Shown here piece after piece: positions 16,776 through 24,681 of a stretch of 64,000 nucleotides of DNA; position 1 is the stretch's first letter; every line of letters starts with the position of its first letter. A program made the translations under genes and the position numbers. Below the pieces are notes generated by a model. It had not been told where the DNA came from, made no database searches, and worked only from the letters and a program-made list of their open reading frames with translations. Source of the stretch: Bradyrhizobium sp. cir1 (lineage in GTDB: Bacteria; Pseudomonadota; Alphaproteobacteria; Rhizobiales; Xanthobacteraceae); assembly GCF_014198245.1 (NCBI RefSeq), contig NZ_JACIHE010000004.1, forward strand, positions 248,001 to 312,000, written 5' to 3'.

Positions 16776-17945
16776 TCAATTGACGTTGTCGCCGAGCATG
16801 TTCCGCAAACCCGTGGTGACCGCGGCAAGGCCGCTCGCGCCTTGCATCAGCGCGATCTCGCCCTGCTGCTCGTGGCGAATGGCATGAGCCATCACGCGCA
16901 AGCGCAGATCACCGCGGCTATGCCACATCTGGTCGGCCATCTTGACCGCACCCTTGTGATGCCTGCTCATGGCTTCGACGAACGTCGTGTCGAATTGGCC
17001 GGGCGGCGCTGTCTTCACCTGTCGCATCTCCGCCGGCGTCAGGAAGCCGGGCATCGCGGCACGTTCTTGCGCGTCGCAATCCGGCATCTCCGTGTCGAAC
17101 CAGCTCAGCCACCAGTTCTCGAAGATCCGGTTCTCGCCGGTCTGGCTTGCGACCATCAGCATAGCGAGCGCGCGCAGATGCGAATCCTGGGCGCGTTCGG
17201 CGCCAAGCCGCGCCAGCTCGATGCCCTGGGCGTGGTGCGCGGTCATGTGGCGGATATAGGTCTGGTCCGCATCCCTGTCGTGGCCAAGCCACGGCGGCTC
17301 GTAGCCATGGTTGCCGAACAGCGCGATCGTTCCGAGCAGAGCAATGACGACGAACGCCCCCGTGATCCAGGCATTGGTGAAGCGCAAGTCTTGCCCCGGC
17401 CCGTTGCCTCGTGCCCAGCGCAGCCGAGCGAACAGAGGATACATCATCGCCGACGAGCCATGGACAAGCAGCCCGATCCAGTACGGCTGCTGCAGCGTGA
17501 ATAGCGGCTGCCAGAACGGAAACAGCGGCACCAGCACGAACCACTCCATGCCTGAGGAGACCGCTGCCCACGGCAGCGCGAGCAGCAGGATCGTGAGCGG
17601 TCGCAGGTTCGCCGTCCAGCGGCCGAGCACGCCGAAGAACAGCAACGCCCAGGAGAAGTCCGCCCATTGGTGAAAGGCGACCCCGGCGAGCATCGCGCTC
17701 CACGCCGGTTCGGCAGTGATGGCCCAGTCGCCAGTCGGAATGGTCGCAACCGTCATCCAATCGACCGCCGCATCACGGCCGATCCGCGCCGCGAACAGTT
17801 GGCTGACGATCGTCGAAAACGTGCTGCTGATCAGGCCGAGCTCGATCGCGGCGATCCAGCGCGAACGGCGTTGGCTCCCCACGCGCGCCGCTGCGCTTGC
17901 CTCGGTCGGCCCGGCTGGAGCGGCGGGCGGCGCGGTTGCACTCAC
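16776..17945 (-). CDS. DUF305 protein with multi-helix membrane domain
   Basis: A 389-aa membrane protein. The N-terminal half has about five hydrophobic helices (for example PLTILLLALPWAAVSSGMEW). A final helix (GAFVVIALLGTIALFGNHGY) leads to a C-terminal DUF305 domain. The domain has the two characteristic histidine motifs, HMTAHHAQGIELA and FVEAMSRHHKGAVKMADQM. DUF305 is a ferritin-like helical domain of unknown role, often linked to copper or stress. Start GTG 17945 overlaps the CsbD stop (GTGA at 17942-17945), so translation is coupled. The pair probably responds to the stress promoter at 18246-18272. Confidence 0.85.
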   Translation of the reverse strand: MSATAPPAAPAGPTEASAAARVGSQRRSRWIAAIELGLISSTFSTIVSQLFAARIGRDAAVDWMTVATIPTGDWAITAEPAWSAMLAGVAFHQWADFSWALLFFGVLGRWTANLRPLTILLLALPWAAVSSGMEWFVLVPLFPFWQPLFTLQQPYWIGLLVHGSSAMMYPLFARLRWARGNGPGQDLRFTNAWITGAFVVIALLGTIALFGNHGYEPPWLGHDRDADQTYIRHMTAHHAQGIELARLGAERAQDSHLRALAMLMVASQTGENRIFENWWLSWFDTEMPDCDAQERAAMPGFLTPAEMRQVKTAPPGQFDTTFVEAMSRHHKGAVKMADQMWHSRGDLRLRVMAHAIRHEQQGEIALMQGASGLAAVTTGLRNMLGDNVN

Positions 17946-18121
17946 GTGAGTTTGTTGAGTTTCTTGAACGGATTGAGTTCGCTCGGCTTGTCTTGCTCTT
18001 CGCGGCCACGCTGCGCTTGCGTCTTGCCGTCCTCGTGCAGATCCTGGTCTCCGATGACCTCACCGACGGCCTGCTTGGTCGTGCCGACGATCCGCTGCTG
18101 CAAACCCCTCGTCTTGCCCAT
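17942..18121 (-). CDS. CsbD-family stress protein
   Basis: A small 59-aa hydrophilic protein with the CsbD pattern: RIVGTTKQAVGEVIGDQDLH followed by EDGKTQAQRGREEQDKP. CsbD proteins are general-stress-induced in many bacteria; their molecular role is not known. ATG 18121 has GGAGG ten bases upstream. The stop overlaps the DUF305 start (GTGA). A minus-strand GGAAC-N16-CGTT promoter match lies about 127 bases upstream, as expected for a member of the general stress regulon. Confidence 0.88.
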   Translation of the reverse strand: MGKTRGLQQRIVGTTKQAVGEVIGDQDLHEDGKTQAQRGREEQDKPSELNPFKKLNKLT

Positions 18122-18245
18122 GTTTGGCCTCCGAGCTCACGCCGCGACCCCGGCAATCCATTCTGCGCGTCGACATCTAGGCCGCACTGGACGCCTTCGC
18201 GTTGTCCCCATGTCCGTCAATGCCTCCGTTTCCAATTAATGGGTT

Positions 18246-18272
18246 GGAACGCGGGCAGGCGCCTGCAGTTCC
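18246..18272. promoter_or_regulatory. Bidirectional EcfG-type stress promoter
   Basis: This 27-bp site reads on the minus strand GGAAC (18272-18268), 16 bases, CGTT (18251-18248). That is an exact match to the alphaproteobacterial EcfG consensus and points at csbD-DUF305. Read on the plus strand it gives GGAAC (18246-18250), 16 bases, AGTT (18267-18270), a near match pointing at the 62-aa gene 32 bases downstream. The spacer contains the palindrome GCAGGCGCCTGC. The two promoters occupy the same DNA, so they may compete or be jointly controlled. Confidence 0.65.
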
Positions 18273-18301
18273 TATCCTCAGGCACGAGAGGGAGGATCGA
18301 C

Positions 18302-18490
18302 ATGGCCGACGAACGCTTCGCTTATTTGCTGGGCCGGGCCGCCATGGACGTGTGGGGTGATATGCCGCGCGATGTCCAAGAGGCGCTGTTCGAGACGGCG
18401 ATGAAGGGGCATGCCTCGGAGCGCGAAGCGCTTGCGCGGCTGCTGCACGACCGTCATCCGCGGACGGCACATCCAGCCAAACCTGTTTGA
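18302..18490 (+). CDS. Small acidic hypothetical protein (62 aa)
   Basis: A 62-residue protein, MADERFAYLLGRAAMDVWGD, then MPRDVQEALFETAMKG and a C-terminal histidine-rich HDRHPRTAHPAKPV. ATG 18302 is preceded by a strong GAGGGAGGA. It is predicted mostly helical. No family function is known to me. Its stop overlaps a TTG that could start the ligase gene, and it sits directly behind the EcfG-type promoter, suggesting a stress role. Confidence 0.75.
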   Translation: MADERFAYLLGRAAMDVWGDMPRDVQEALFETAMKGHASEREALARLLHDRHPRTAHPAKPV

Positions 18491-18540
18491 ACGGGGACGA
18501 ACAACGTCTCCCTGATCAAGGCGTCTTGCGAGTGTTGACC

Positions 18541-19575
18541 ATGGAGCCGATGGAAGCCGAATCCGTCACCGAGCTTCCGCGCGGGGCGCAATGGCAATAC
18601 GAGCCGAAATGGGACGGCTTCCGTTGCCTGCTCATTCGCGACAGCCGAGGCGTTCGCATGCAGTCGAAAGGCGGCCGCGACCTCGTCCGCTATTTTCCGG
18701 AAGTCGCTTCCGCCGCATCAGCCATATCTGCCGGCTCCTTCGTGCTCGACGGGGAGCTGATCGTCCAGCTCGACGACGGCTACTCGTTCGATGCCCTGCT
18801 TCAGCGTATCCATCCGGCAGCCAGCCGGATCAAGCGCCTTGCCCGGGAAACGCCGGCGCGCTTCATTGCCTTCGACCTGCTGCGATCGGCGGAGGTGGAT
18901 GTCGCAGCGCTGACGCTGGCAAAACGGCGGCTCGCGCTCGAAAAATTCGCGCGGCGCTACTTCCGGGGCAACGACGTGTTCGAACTGTCGCCGGCGAACC
19001 GCAACTTTGCCGAGGCGAAACGGTGGTTGCAGTATATCGAGGACGGCCACGACGGCGTCGTCGCAAAGCGGCTGGACCTTGCCTACCGCAGCGGCACGCG
19101 GGACGGGATGCAGAAGATCAAGCTGCTGCGATCGGCCGATTGCGTGGTCGGCGGCTTCAGATATGGCGAGAAGAAGCAGGGCAGACGGAAGGTGATCGGC
19201 TCGCTGCTGCTTGGGCTGTACGATGAGGCCGGCCGCCTGCACCACGTCGGCTTCACGTCGGCGATCAAGGTGTCGGACAGGCCTGGCCTCACCGAGAAAT
19301 TCGAGAAGATCATCAGCAGGAGCAGCTTCACCGGCAAGACCCCGGGCGGGCCCAGCCGATGGTCGACCAGGCGATCTGCCGAGTGGCAGCCGGTGCGGCC
19401 GGTTCACGTCGTCGAGGTCTGCTACGACCATGTGTCCGGCGGCCGGTTTCGCCACGGCACGAAGATCCTGCGCTGGCGCCCGGACAAGAAGCCTCTGCAA
19501 TGCCGCATGGATCAGCTTCGGCAGAAATCAGCGAAGCGGCCTAAGGTAGAAGCTGCGAAGTTGGGTGACCGATAG
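18541..19575 (+). CDS. ATP-dependent DNA ligase (LigC/LigD ligase-domain type)
   Basis: A stand-alone ATP-dependent ligase, 344 aa from ATG 18541, sealing nicks in double-strand break repair. Adenylated lysine K23 is in the KxDG motif YEPKWDGFRCL. Further motifs are SFVLDGELIV (III), FIAFDLL, GHDGVVAKRLD (IV) and GTRDGMQKIKLLRSADCVVG (V), followed by an OB-fold with VCYDHVSGGRFRHGTKILRW. No polymerase or nuclease domain is fused and no Ku gene is in the window. An in-frame TTG at 18487 overlaps the upstream stop and would add 18 residues, part of which fits the usual family start; the start is therefore uncertain. It is probably in the same stress operon as the 62-aa protein. Confidence 0.88.
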   Translation: MEPMEAESVTELPRGAQWQYEPKWDGFRCLLIRDSRGVRMQSKGGRDLVRYFPEVASAASAISAGSFVLDGELIVQLDDGYSFDALLQRIHPAASRIKRLARETPARFIAFDLLRSAEVDVAALTLAKRRLALEKFARRYFRGNDVFELSPANRNFAEAKRWLQYIEDGHDGVVAKRLDLAYRSGTRDGMQKIKLLRSADCVVGGFRYGEKKQGRRKVIGSLLLGLYDEAGRLHHVGFTSAIKVSDRPGLTEKFEKIISRSSFTGKTPGGPSRWSTRRSAEWQPVRPVHVVEVCYDHVSGGRFRHGTKILRWRPDKKPLQCRMDQLRQKSAKRPKVEAAKLGDR

Positions 19576-19593
19576 CGGCGCGCGTCCGCGCCT

Positions 19594-19618
19594 GGAACGT
19601 GGGGTGCGGCACGACGTT
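19594..19618 (+). promoter_or_regulatory. EcfG-type stress promoter
   Basis: GGAAC at 19594-19598, exactly 16 bases, then CGTT at 19615-19618. This is a full match to the EcfG consensus known from Bradyrhizobium and Methylobacterium. It points at the small exported protein starting 73 bases downstream. Confidence 0.65.
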
Positions 19619-19690
19619 GAGCAGCATAGCAAGATGGCGGAACCCGGCTCCGCCAGGCACTAGCCGGTGAAAGCGAGGAAGGAGATTGTC

Positions 19691-20017
19691 ATGTTTCAAA
19701 AGTCAATGTTGGTCGGCGCTCTGCTGGCGCTCAGCTCGACCATCGCGCTCGGTGGTCCGTGCAATACGGCCAGCCGGGATGCCGGCTCCGGGCCGGTGAC
19801 AACAGGAAAAGCCGGTGAAACGACGGGAGTTGCTTCATCGAATGCCAAGGAGCATCCGCCGACCTCGGCCATGAACAAGGCGACCGAGGGTACCGCGACC
19901 TCGTCGCAGGATGCCCAGCGGCAGATGCAAAGCCAGCCGACGGCGGCCGAGCAATCGACCAAATCCACTGCGGCCGACGCCAGCAAGTCAACCGCTGCCG
20001 ACGACGAGGGCTGCTGA
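19691..20017 (+). CDS. Small exported Ala/Thr/Ser-rich protein
   Basis: A 108-aa protein with an N-terminal signal peptide (SMLVGALLALSSTIALGGPC). The possible lipobox LGGPC suggests a lipoprotein with Cys at about residue 24. The rest is a low-complexity, disordered tail rich in T, S, A, Q and K (GTATSSQDAQRQMQSQPTAA), ending in Cys. ATG 19691 has AAGGAGA upstream; an earlier in-frame ATG at 19667 lacks this. It is monocistronic, between an EcfG-type promoter and a strong terminator. Function unknown; probably a stress-induced envelope protein. Confidence 0.78.
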   Translation: MFQKSMLVGALLALSSTIALGGPCNTASRDAGSGPVTTGKAGETTGVASSNAKEHPPTSAMNKATEGTATSSQDAQRQMQSQPTAAEQSTKSTAADASKSTAADDEGC

Positions 20018-20041
20018 TCGCGCTCGCCTTGTCGTGTTCTG

Positions 20042-20077
20042 AAAAAGGGGCGCCCCGTTACCGGAGCGCCCTTTTTT
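20042..20077 (+). terminator. Rho-independent terminator
   Basis: A 16-bp stem with one G-T pair and one mismatch (arms 20042-20057 and 20062-20077, loop TTAC), rich in GC and ending in six Ts. It lies 24 bases after the stop of the small exported protein. The A-run on the other side means it could also stop transcription of the membrane-protein operon ending at 20099. Confidence 0.85.
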
Positions 20078-20098
20078 GCGATCGTGTTTCAATTCGCG

Positions 20099-20986
20099 TT
20101 AAGGCATGGACTGCGGCGTCTTTGCCGGGCGGCTTGACCAGCGATTTGAATGCATCATCCAGGCGGAAAGTGGTGCGCCATCCCTGTGGCGTCCGCCTGC
20201 CGCGGCGCCGGCCCAGGCGGCAACGGCTCCAAACAGCAATGCAGCGGCTGCCGAGAAAGCCAGGATGATGCTCGCCGCACGCGCCCTGGAAATGGCTTGC
20301 TTGGCGTTCGCAATCGTCGCATCGACCCGCTTCTCCGAATCTGGTCCGGTCAGGCCGGTCAGCGCGGTGACCTGCTGGACGAGGTAGGCGCGATCGTCGG
20401 TCGGAACGCCGTTGTGGCTGGACGACGTCATCAGGATGCGCGCGGCCTCAGCTCTTTCGGCGCTTAGATCCACGTTCGGCGGCCGACGCGGCGCGCGGAA
20501 CAGGTGATCGAGCTCGTAACTCAGGACCGATGGTTCGGAAGACGAAGGCGCCTGCATCGTCGATGACGGCTTGCTGGCCGCCCACGCAACCAATGCGGTC
20601 AGGACGGCGCCAATCACGACGGCAAGCGCCCAGGAGGCGACGCCATGCATCCCGTCACGGGTCGCGACGTCCTCGTTGACGGAAGCATAGGGCGCCCGGA
20701 TGCGTCCGGCGAAATAGCCGCCACATCCGAAGCTGATGAGGGCTTGAAAGATCAGATAGACGCCCGAGAGCAGCCAAAGCGCAAACGATGCGTCTCGCCA
20801 AGTCGGTGCCGTCGAGGCGACGCCAAGCCCGAGGGCGGTCGCAAACGAGATCAGGATCAGCGAAAGCGCCGATGCTGCCAAGGCGCCGGCAATGACAGGC
20901 GACCATTGCAGGCTCCATGGCTGCAGTCGACCTTGCTCGCGCACCGTCGTGTCTTCGGCTCTCACCAGCGTTTCCATGATGATCAC
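20099..20986 (-). CDS. Membrane protein of unknown function
   Basis: A 295-aa protein with four predicted helices: one near residues 30-55 (SPVIAGALAASALSLILISF), one at 65-95, one near 115-135 (WALAVVIGAVLTALVAWAAS) and one near 240-262 (IILAFSAAAALLFGAVAAWA). A long soluble loop between helices 3 and 4 contains RAEAARILMTSSSHNGVPTD. I do not recognise a named family, though similar proteins are common in Bradyrhizobium. GTG 20986 overlaps the stop of the 24-aa gene (GTGA); ATG 20977 is an alternative start. Its coupling with the tiny membrane peptide suggests they act together. Confidence 0.72.
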   Translation of the reverse strand: MIIMETLVRAEDTTVREQGRLQPWSLQWSPVIAGALAASALSLILISFATALGLGVASTAPTWRDASFALWLLSGVYLIFQALISFGCGGYFAGRIRAPYASVNEDVATRDGMHGVASWALAVVIGAVLTALVAWAASKPSSTMQAPSSSEPSVLSYELDHLFRAPRRPPNVDLSAERAEAARILMTSSSHNGVPTDDRAYLVQQVTALTGLTGPDSEKRVDATIANAKQAISRARAASIILAFSAAAALLFGAVAAWAGAAAGGRHRDGAPLSAWMMHSNRWSSRPAKTPQSMP

Positions 20987-21057
20987 CGCAAGCCGAACAG
21001 AGACAGGATGAACATGATGATCACGATCAACCCAACGAGATAAATGATTCCATCCAT
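20983..21057 (-). CDS. 24-aa membrane peptide
   Basis: A minimal gene encoding MDGIIYLVGLIVIIMFILSL followed by FGLR: one hydrophobic helix with a basic C-terminus. ATG 21057 has a strong GGAGGA seven bases upstream. The TGA overlaps the GTG start of the next gene (GTGA). These two signs make a real gene likely despite its size. A weak EcfG-like site (GGAAC at 21109-21105, then N16 and AATT) lies upstream. It may be a regulatory subunit or assembly aid of the neighbouring membrane protein. Confidence 0.7.
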   Translation of the reverse strand: MDGIIYLVGLIVIIMFILSLFGLR

Positions 21058-21332
21058 GCGAAGTCCTCCGAATTGTGCGGTACCAATTCGGTTTCGTCGC
21101 GGGGGTTCCTAATCAGGCCGGTGGGGTGATCCAGGACGGCTGGCCACACGACATCACGCCCTGTGGCGGTACGGTCGCTTCATGGAGCGGTCAGCGTTAC
21201 GTACCTTTCAGGAGAGGAGGCGGCTGGTTCTGCTGCGCCGGTTTACATAATCCAAGGCCATACAATCGGCGCGAGGAGCATCGCGACGTCACGGCTTGGC
21301 CGGTGCACCTTCGCGCCGGTCGGCGCGGCCGT

Positions 21333-21668
21333 TCAATCGTCGCGCCCGTGCACCTGCGCCGGCGGTGCTGTCGCTTCAACCGCGGTAAAGGTCTTCTGAA
21401 TCCGGTAGGCGTGCTTCGCCTGTGCTGGAACAAGCCAGGAATCGCCGGGCTTCAGATTGATCGTTTGCCCTTCAAGCGTGAGCTCGGCTTGCCCCGCAAT
21501 GACATAGCCAACAGTCTCGTATTCTCGCTGCGTCGTCGCGCCCTGTTGCGGCGCCTCGTTCTGCCACAAGCGCATTGAAACGTGCTTTCCGGAGACCAGG
21601 TACGTTTGTCCCATCTCCCCGACCGGGGAGTGGCTGGCCGAAACTTTCTTGATCGTGGTGTCGCCCAT
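21333..21668 (-). CDS. Cupin-domain protein
   Basis: A 111-aa cupin with REYETVGYVIAGQAELTLEG, then INLKPGDSWLVPAQAKHAYR, the two cupin boxes; one metal-binding His/Glu pattern is partly kept (YETVGYV, KHAY). ATG 21668 has GGAGGT five bases upstream, better than an in-frame codon at 21680. It diverges from the isochorismatase-like gene. Probably a small metal- or ligand-binding sensor or dioxygenase relative; function unknown. The neighbours are stress genes. Confidence 0.8.
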   Translation of the reverse strand: MGDTTIKKVSASHSPVGEMGQTYLVSGKHVSMRLWQNEAPQQGATTQREYETVGYVIAGQAELTLEGQTINLKPGDSWLVPAQAKHAYRIQKTFTAVEATAPPAQVHGRDD

Positions 21669-21737
21669 GCTGACCTCCAACGTCGTTCTGTCCGGTTAAG
21701 AAGCCAGGCTCCTGCTTGTTCCTCGCGGATGCGTACT

Positions 21738-21762
21738 GGAACCAGCGTTCTTGTTTCAGGTT
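21738..21762 (+). promoter_or_regulatory. EcfG-like promoter candidate
   Basis: GGAAC at 21738-21742, 16 bases, then GGTT at 21759-21762. This is one base from the CGTT consensus. It lies about 107 bases before the isochorismatase-like gene. Confidence 0.4.
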
Positions 21763-21869
21763 TCTTGGGCAGGCCTGCAGTGGCCGGTAGTCCGCGCGCC
21801 GCACCGCACCCTCTGGCGCAGGCGGTTGGGCTCGTGAGTACGGGTCATGCAGGCGGATGGTGGAAGATA

Positions 21870-22478
21870 ATGAGGGATAACAAGTCGGAGGTCGCGGAGA
21901 TTCGCGACGCCGTTCATCTCTGCATCGACATGCAGAACATCTTTGCTCCCGGCGGTCTCTGGGAGACTCCGTGGATGGAGCGAGTCCTGCCGACGATCGT
22001 CACGGTCGTATCGCGCTACGAGGCTCGAACCGTGTTTTCGCGCTTCATCACTCCGCAACACCCGGAGGATCGTCCCGGGCAGTGGCGGAGCTATTTCCGG
22101 CGTTGGGAGCAGGCCACCCGCGACCATCTCCCGGCATCGGCGCTTGACCTGGTGCCGGCCCTGGCACGCCACGCTCCGCCCGCTCGCATCATCGACAAGC
22201 CGGCCTATTCGGCGTTCAGCAATCCGGCGCTGGCAACCTCGTTGATCGAAAAAGGAATCGGGACGGTGGTCATCACAGGCGCCGAAACCGATGTTTGCGT
22301 TCTGTCGACGGTCTTGAGTGCGGTCGATCTCGGCTTCAGGGTCGTAATCGTCGAGGACGCTCTGTGCAGTTCATCCGACGTCGGCCATGACGCACTCATG
22401 ACGATGTATCGCACGCGCTTCCATGGCCAGGTCGATCTGGTGACCGCGGAGGAGCTCGCGGAATTCTGGCGCGAATAG
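21870..22478 (+). CDS. Isochorismatase-family cysteine hydrolase
   Basis: A 202-aa cytosolic hydrolase. The catalytic triad of the family is visible: Asp20 in LCIDMQN, Lys110 in IIDKPAYSAF and Cys143 in TGAETDVCVLSTVL. Members hydrolyse amides, N-carbamoyl compounds or isochorismate; here the substrate is unknown. ATG 21870 follows GGAAG. The flanks (CsbD, DUF72, flavin reductase) suggest a stress or detoxification role. Confidence 0.87.
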   Translation: MRDNKSEVAEIRDAVHLCIDMQNIFAPGGLWETPWMERVLPTIVTVVSRYEARTVFSRFITPQHPEDRPGQWRSYFRRWEQATRDHLPASALDLVPALARHAPPARIIDKPAYSAFSNPALATSLIEKGIGTVVITGAETDVCVLSTVLSAVDLGFRVVIVEDALCSSSDVGHDALMTMYRTRFHGQVDLVTAEELAEFWRE

Positions 22479-22499
22479 CAATGCGGTCCTGCGCGCGAC

Positions 22500-23222
22500 C
22501 TATAGCAGCGACCGAAGCTTCAGGGCATCGCTTGGTGCTGCGCTTTTCTGGTCGTTGTCGAAATAGACATAGACGTCGCAGCCCTGGCGTTTCCAGGAAT
22601 TGATGCGCTTGGCCCATTCGGCAAGCACCGGCCGACGGTAATGGCCGTAATAGCGTCCGCTCGGTCCATGACCGCGCACGTAGACGAAATCCGCTGTCCG
22701 TCGCCACGGCGCCGGTGCGTCATGATGATCCGACAGGCAAAGCGAAATGTTCTCGTCGGCCAGCATTCGCAGGATGCGAGGCTGATACCAGCTCGGATGA
22801 CGAAATTCGAAACTGTAGCGGCGCTTGCTGGAGAGCAGCTTGAAGAAGGAGGCAAGGCGGTCGGCATTTGCTTCGAACTGGGGCGGAAGTTGAAACAGGA
22901 TCGGCCCCGCCGCCGGACCGAGCAAGGAAATGCGGTCTTCCAGCAGCGCAAGGCTGTTTCTGGAGTTGTCGGACAGGCGTTTCCAGTGCGTGATGAACTT
23001 GGAAGCTTTCCACGCGAATACGAAATCTCCATCGACCTGCGACCGCCAGCTTTTGACGGCTTCTGGCGTTGGCGTGCGGTAGAAGACGCCGTTGAGCTCG
23101 GTGGTATCGAATTGACCGGCGTAATAGCTGAGTTGCTGTTTCAGCGGTAAATCGCTTGGAAAGAATGGGCCTCGCCACGAGGCGTAGTGCCAGCCCGAGG
23201 TTCCGATAAGTACGCGAGCCAT
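22500..23222 (-). CDS. DUF72 protein (YecE-like TIM barrel)
   Basis: A 240-aa protein starting with the hallmark LIGTSGWHYASWRGPFFP. Typical blocks follow: TTELNGVFYRTPTPEAVKSW, FAWKASKFITHWKRL, FQLPPQF and YSFEFRHPSW, ending YVYFDNDQKSAAPSDALKL. DUF72 proteins adopt a TIM-barrel fold related to xylose-isomerase-like enzymes; the reaction is unknown. The start ATG 23222 gives the family's exact N-terminus. It diverges from the flavin reductase gene. Confidence 0.9.
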   Translation of the reverse strand: MARVLIGTSGWHYASWRGPFFPSDLPLKQQLSYYAGQFDTTELNGVFYRTPTPEAVKSWRSQVDGDFVFAWKASKFITHWKRLSDNSRNSLALLEDRISLLGPAAGPILFQLPPQFEANADRLASFFKLLSSKRRYSFEFRHPSWYQPRILRMLADENISLCLSDHHDAPAPWRRTADFVYVRGHGPSGRYYGHYRRPVLAEWAKRINSWKRQGCDVYVYFDNDQKSAAPSDALKLRSLL

Positions 23223-23310
23223 CTGTCGCAACGCTCCCTCGTCGGGAAACGTCCCGGCGCTGGATATGTTGCGTCCACGGGCGTTTTTCCGCTTCGGCCC
23301 TCCTGCCTTA

Positions 23311-23336
23311 GGAACCGCTCGCGGCACTTTCCGGTT
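23311..23336 (+). promoter_or_regulatory. EcfG-like promoter candidate
   Basis: GGAAC at 23311-23315, 17 bases, GGTT at 23333-23336, directly upstream of the flavin reductase gene (start 23370). The same GGAAC-N17-GGTT form occurs before osmC at 44709. Confidence 0.45.
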
Positions 23337-23369
23337 GATCGGATCGCACCGATATCCAGAGGAGGCGGC

Positions 23370-24446
23370 ATGACGGATCCGGACATTCGCAAGGGGATGC
23401 CGCCCGTCAAACTGTCGCGCGAGGAGTTTGAGCGCCGCTACAGGGACCAGTTTGTTGATCCCTCGTTTGCGCCCCTGCAGCATGAGCTGGATGCTGTGAT
23501 CGGAGCGGCCTGGGATGCCTACAGTCATTCGCGCAAGGCGCCGGTGACCCGAAAGGCGGGGGCTGGCTTTTCCGATCCGGATTACGATCTTGCGGTTGAC
23601 TGGCTGAATGCCCGGTCTGCGGTCCTCGAGGCCCAGCGGCGGCATGATGACGCCAGTGCGCCTTCCCGCGTCCTCATCATCAACGGGTCGGCGCGCAGCG
23701 AGCACACCTGTCCTGGCGAGATGTCCAAGACCTGGCGCATGGTCAAGATGGCCGAGCCCGTCTTCATCGAGATGGGCTTTGCGGTGGATATCCTTGATCT
23801 CTCCCGCCTGACCTCGGAATTCGGCAAGAGCATCCATCCCTGCAAAGCCTGCGTTTCCACCGCCATGCCGCTCTGCCACTGGCCGTGCAGCTGCTATCCG
23901 AACTACTCGCTGGGCCAAACCAGCGACTGGATGAATGAGATCTATCCGCTCTGGGTCGCCGCCCACGGCATCCTGATCGTAGCGCCCGTGAACTGGTATC
24001 ATGTCCCGGCCGGACTCAAGGCGATGATGGACCGCCTCGTGTGCGCCGATGGGGGAAATCCCGATCCGACCTCGACGCACGGCAAGAAGGCGGATGAAGC
24101 CAAGGCGATCGAGCTGAAAGGCTGGTCCTATCCGCGTCATCTCGCCGGCCGCCATTTCGGTCTTGTGGTTCACGGCGACAGTGTCGGCACCGAGGGTGTG
24201 CGCAGAAGCCTGTCGGACTGGCTGACGGACATGCACCTGATCTCGGCGGGGCGCTTCGGAGAGCTCGACGGTTACGTCGGCTATATGGAGACATATGCCA
24301 CGTCGCATCGGGAGCTGGACCAAAACCGCGAATTTCAGCAGGAGGTGCTGAACGTGGCGCGTGCGCTCGGAAACGCGGTCCGGCTGGCAAGGGATGGGCG
24401 GCTAGACGAGCCGGGCGCAGGCTTGACGGAACCAAACCCGAAGTGA
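23370..24446 (+). CDS. NAD(P)H-dependent FMN reductase/flavodoxin-fold protein with Cys cluster
   Basis: A 358-aa protein. Residues 1-100 form a charged, helical extension without known fold. A flavodoxin-like domain follows from about residue 107 (RVLIINGSARSEHTCPGEMS), with the phosphate loop NGSARS, and continues IYPLWVAAHGILIVAPVNWY. A dense cysteine cluster lies between (HPCKACVSTAMPLCHWPCSC). It could bind a metal or Fe-S centre, as in iron-sulfur flavoproteins. ATG 23370 has GGAGG. It probably reduces flavin or quinones under stress. Confidence 0.82.
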   Translation: MTDPDIRKGMPPVKLSREEFERRYRDQFVDPSFAPLQHELDAVIGAAWDAYSHSRKAPVTRKAGAGFSDPDYDLAVDWLNARSAVLEAQRRHDDASAPSRVLIINGSARSEHTCPGEMSKTWRMVKMAEPVFIEMGFAVDILDLSRLTSEFGKSIHPCKACVSTAMPLCHWPCSCYPNYSLGQTSDWMNEIYPLWVAAHGILIVAPVNWYHVPAGLKAMMDRLVCADGGNPDPTSTHGKKADEAKAIELKGWSYPRHLAGRHFGLVVHGDSVGTEGVRRSLSDWLTDMHLISAGRFGELDGYVGYMETYATSHRELDQNREFQQEVLNVARALGNAVRLARDGRLDEPGAGLTEPNPK

Positions 24447-24681
24447 CGCGAGGGCGCTCGGCGCCAACCTCTGTTCAATCGAGTGCCGAAATCACACCGT
24501 CAATGAGATTGCGCGCCAGCAATTGGTCGCTCGTGGGCATGGCGCTACGCTGGATCGGAGGATATCCAAAGATCGCAATCGTGATCTCGGCGGACCTGCC
24601 GCGGCTTCGTGCGCCGAATTTGTCGTGACGTGCACCGCGTATCACGGGTATATCGAACCTGCACGCCAAATGAGGACGATG

